IMG/VR virus record: IMGVR_UViG_3300014913_000576
Span: 1-20,177 of that record
Direction: 5' to 3' (one strand)
Origin: a virus
DNA length: 20,177 nt
Shown: positions 19,928 through 20,177 of the stretch, in pieces
Layout of the letters: every line of letters starts with the position of its first letter
Numbering within the stretch: the stretch's first letter is position 1
The notes under the pieces: generated by a model
What the model was told of the DNA's origin: nothing
Database searches by the model: none
What the model saw: only the letters and a program-made list of their open reading frames with translations
Made by a program: the position numbers and the translations under genes

Positions 19928-20177
19928 TCCGTAGTTTATTCCTGTATATTTCGCATCAATCTTTCTCGCCATAACCACACACCACCTCCTGTATTATAAT
20001 CAGTGCCCTTGTTGTATCTTATCCTATGGCCTGGCTGTCTTCCGTGCGACGGCGGCGGAGGACATGGCGGGGCGGTCGGCGCGCGACAAAAAAATAAAAA
20101 CTCAAAAATCTTATTACAATAAAAAAAATAAAAATACTGCCCGACTTATTACAAGCGATCTCGATTATTTACTAAAT
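19928..20177. other. Right-end region without a convincing gene
   Basis: The stretch contains an AGGAGG-type SD on the minus strand (+ strand CCTCCT 19985-19990) ahead of a minus-strand GTG (19978) that would read back across the 19598 gene. It also contains a TATAAT-like sequence, a very GC-rich patch (about 20046-20089) and then an A-rich tract to the window end. A 23-codon Arg-rich + strand ORF at 20026 has no SD. No terminator was seen. Confidence 0.6.

Noticed and set aside
20026-20097. 23-codon Arg-rich ORF in the GC-rich island
   Set aside because: It has no SD and its Arg content simply follows from CGG-rich DNA.
1-20177. tRNA genes, insertion sequences, attachment sites
   Set aside because: I looked for cloverleaf-type stems with a GTTCRA-like T-arm, transposase motifs and terminal inverted repeats and found none that hold up.

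Overview
The window looks like the replication and recombination half of a tailed double-stranded DNA phage, or a very similar prophage, of unknown bacterial host. Almost every convincing gene is on the + strand and the packing is tight: stop/start overlaps of the ATGA, TGATG, TAATG and GTGA types, strong AGGAGG-type ribosome binding sites, and consensus-like sigma70 promoters only at a few breaks. I see no tRNA, rRNA, integrase, DNA polymerase, lysis or capsid/tail gene.

Layout. (1) 1-438 holds no convincing gene. It contains a poly-A run, a long imperfect stem enclosing three hairpins (70-201), a promoter (230-258), and a region starting at the predicted transcription start that can form an H-type pseudoknot and ends in a strong intrinsic terminator (265-423). 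(2) 439-10354 is a replication/recombination operon: winged-helix protein, degenerate AAA+ protein (putative helicase loader), DnaB-like helicase, a second promoter, TOPRIM primase, zinc-containing ssDNA-binding protein, UvsW/XPB-like helicase, MerR-like protein, small unknown protein, RecA with a four-Cys insert, TnsA/DUF1064-like nuclease, Cas4/RecB-like Fe-S nuclease, RuvC-like resolvase. (3) 10374-17302, under its own promoter: Ycf46-like AAA+ ATPase, a basic/acidic DNA-binding-type protein, two very small proteins, a helical protein, a putative small terminase subunit, and the large terminase subunit. (4) 17319-20177 is accessory: a coiled-coil protein, a second pseudoknot-type RNA plus terminator, zinc-finger and membrane microproteins, and repeats.

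How it works together. Proteins of region 2 would open an origin, load the helicase, prime, coat ssDNA, carry out strand exchange and branch migration, trim ends and resolve junctions, giving branched concatemers that the terminase packages. This is the logic of T4-like recombination-dependent replication, although the families are not T4's own throughout.

The most unusual signals are non-coding or nearly so. A 26-nt element occurs six times (core ACCTCCTGGTATG, then GCCAAAATAAA). Its first half is identical to the anti-Shine-Dalgarno end of 16S rRNA, and several copies lie just upstream of a Shine-Dalgarno they could mask. One copy forms a perfect 9-bp SD-masking hairpin inside a 33-codon leader ORF whose stop codon adjoins the masked SD. 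Two separate pseudoknot-plus-terminator RNA regions and a three-hairpin stem structure are also present. All functional statements about these are inferences from one sequence, without covariation or expression data.
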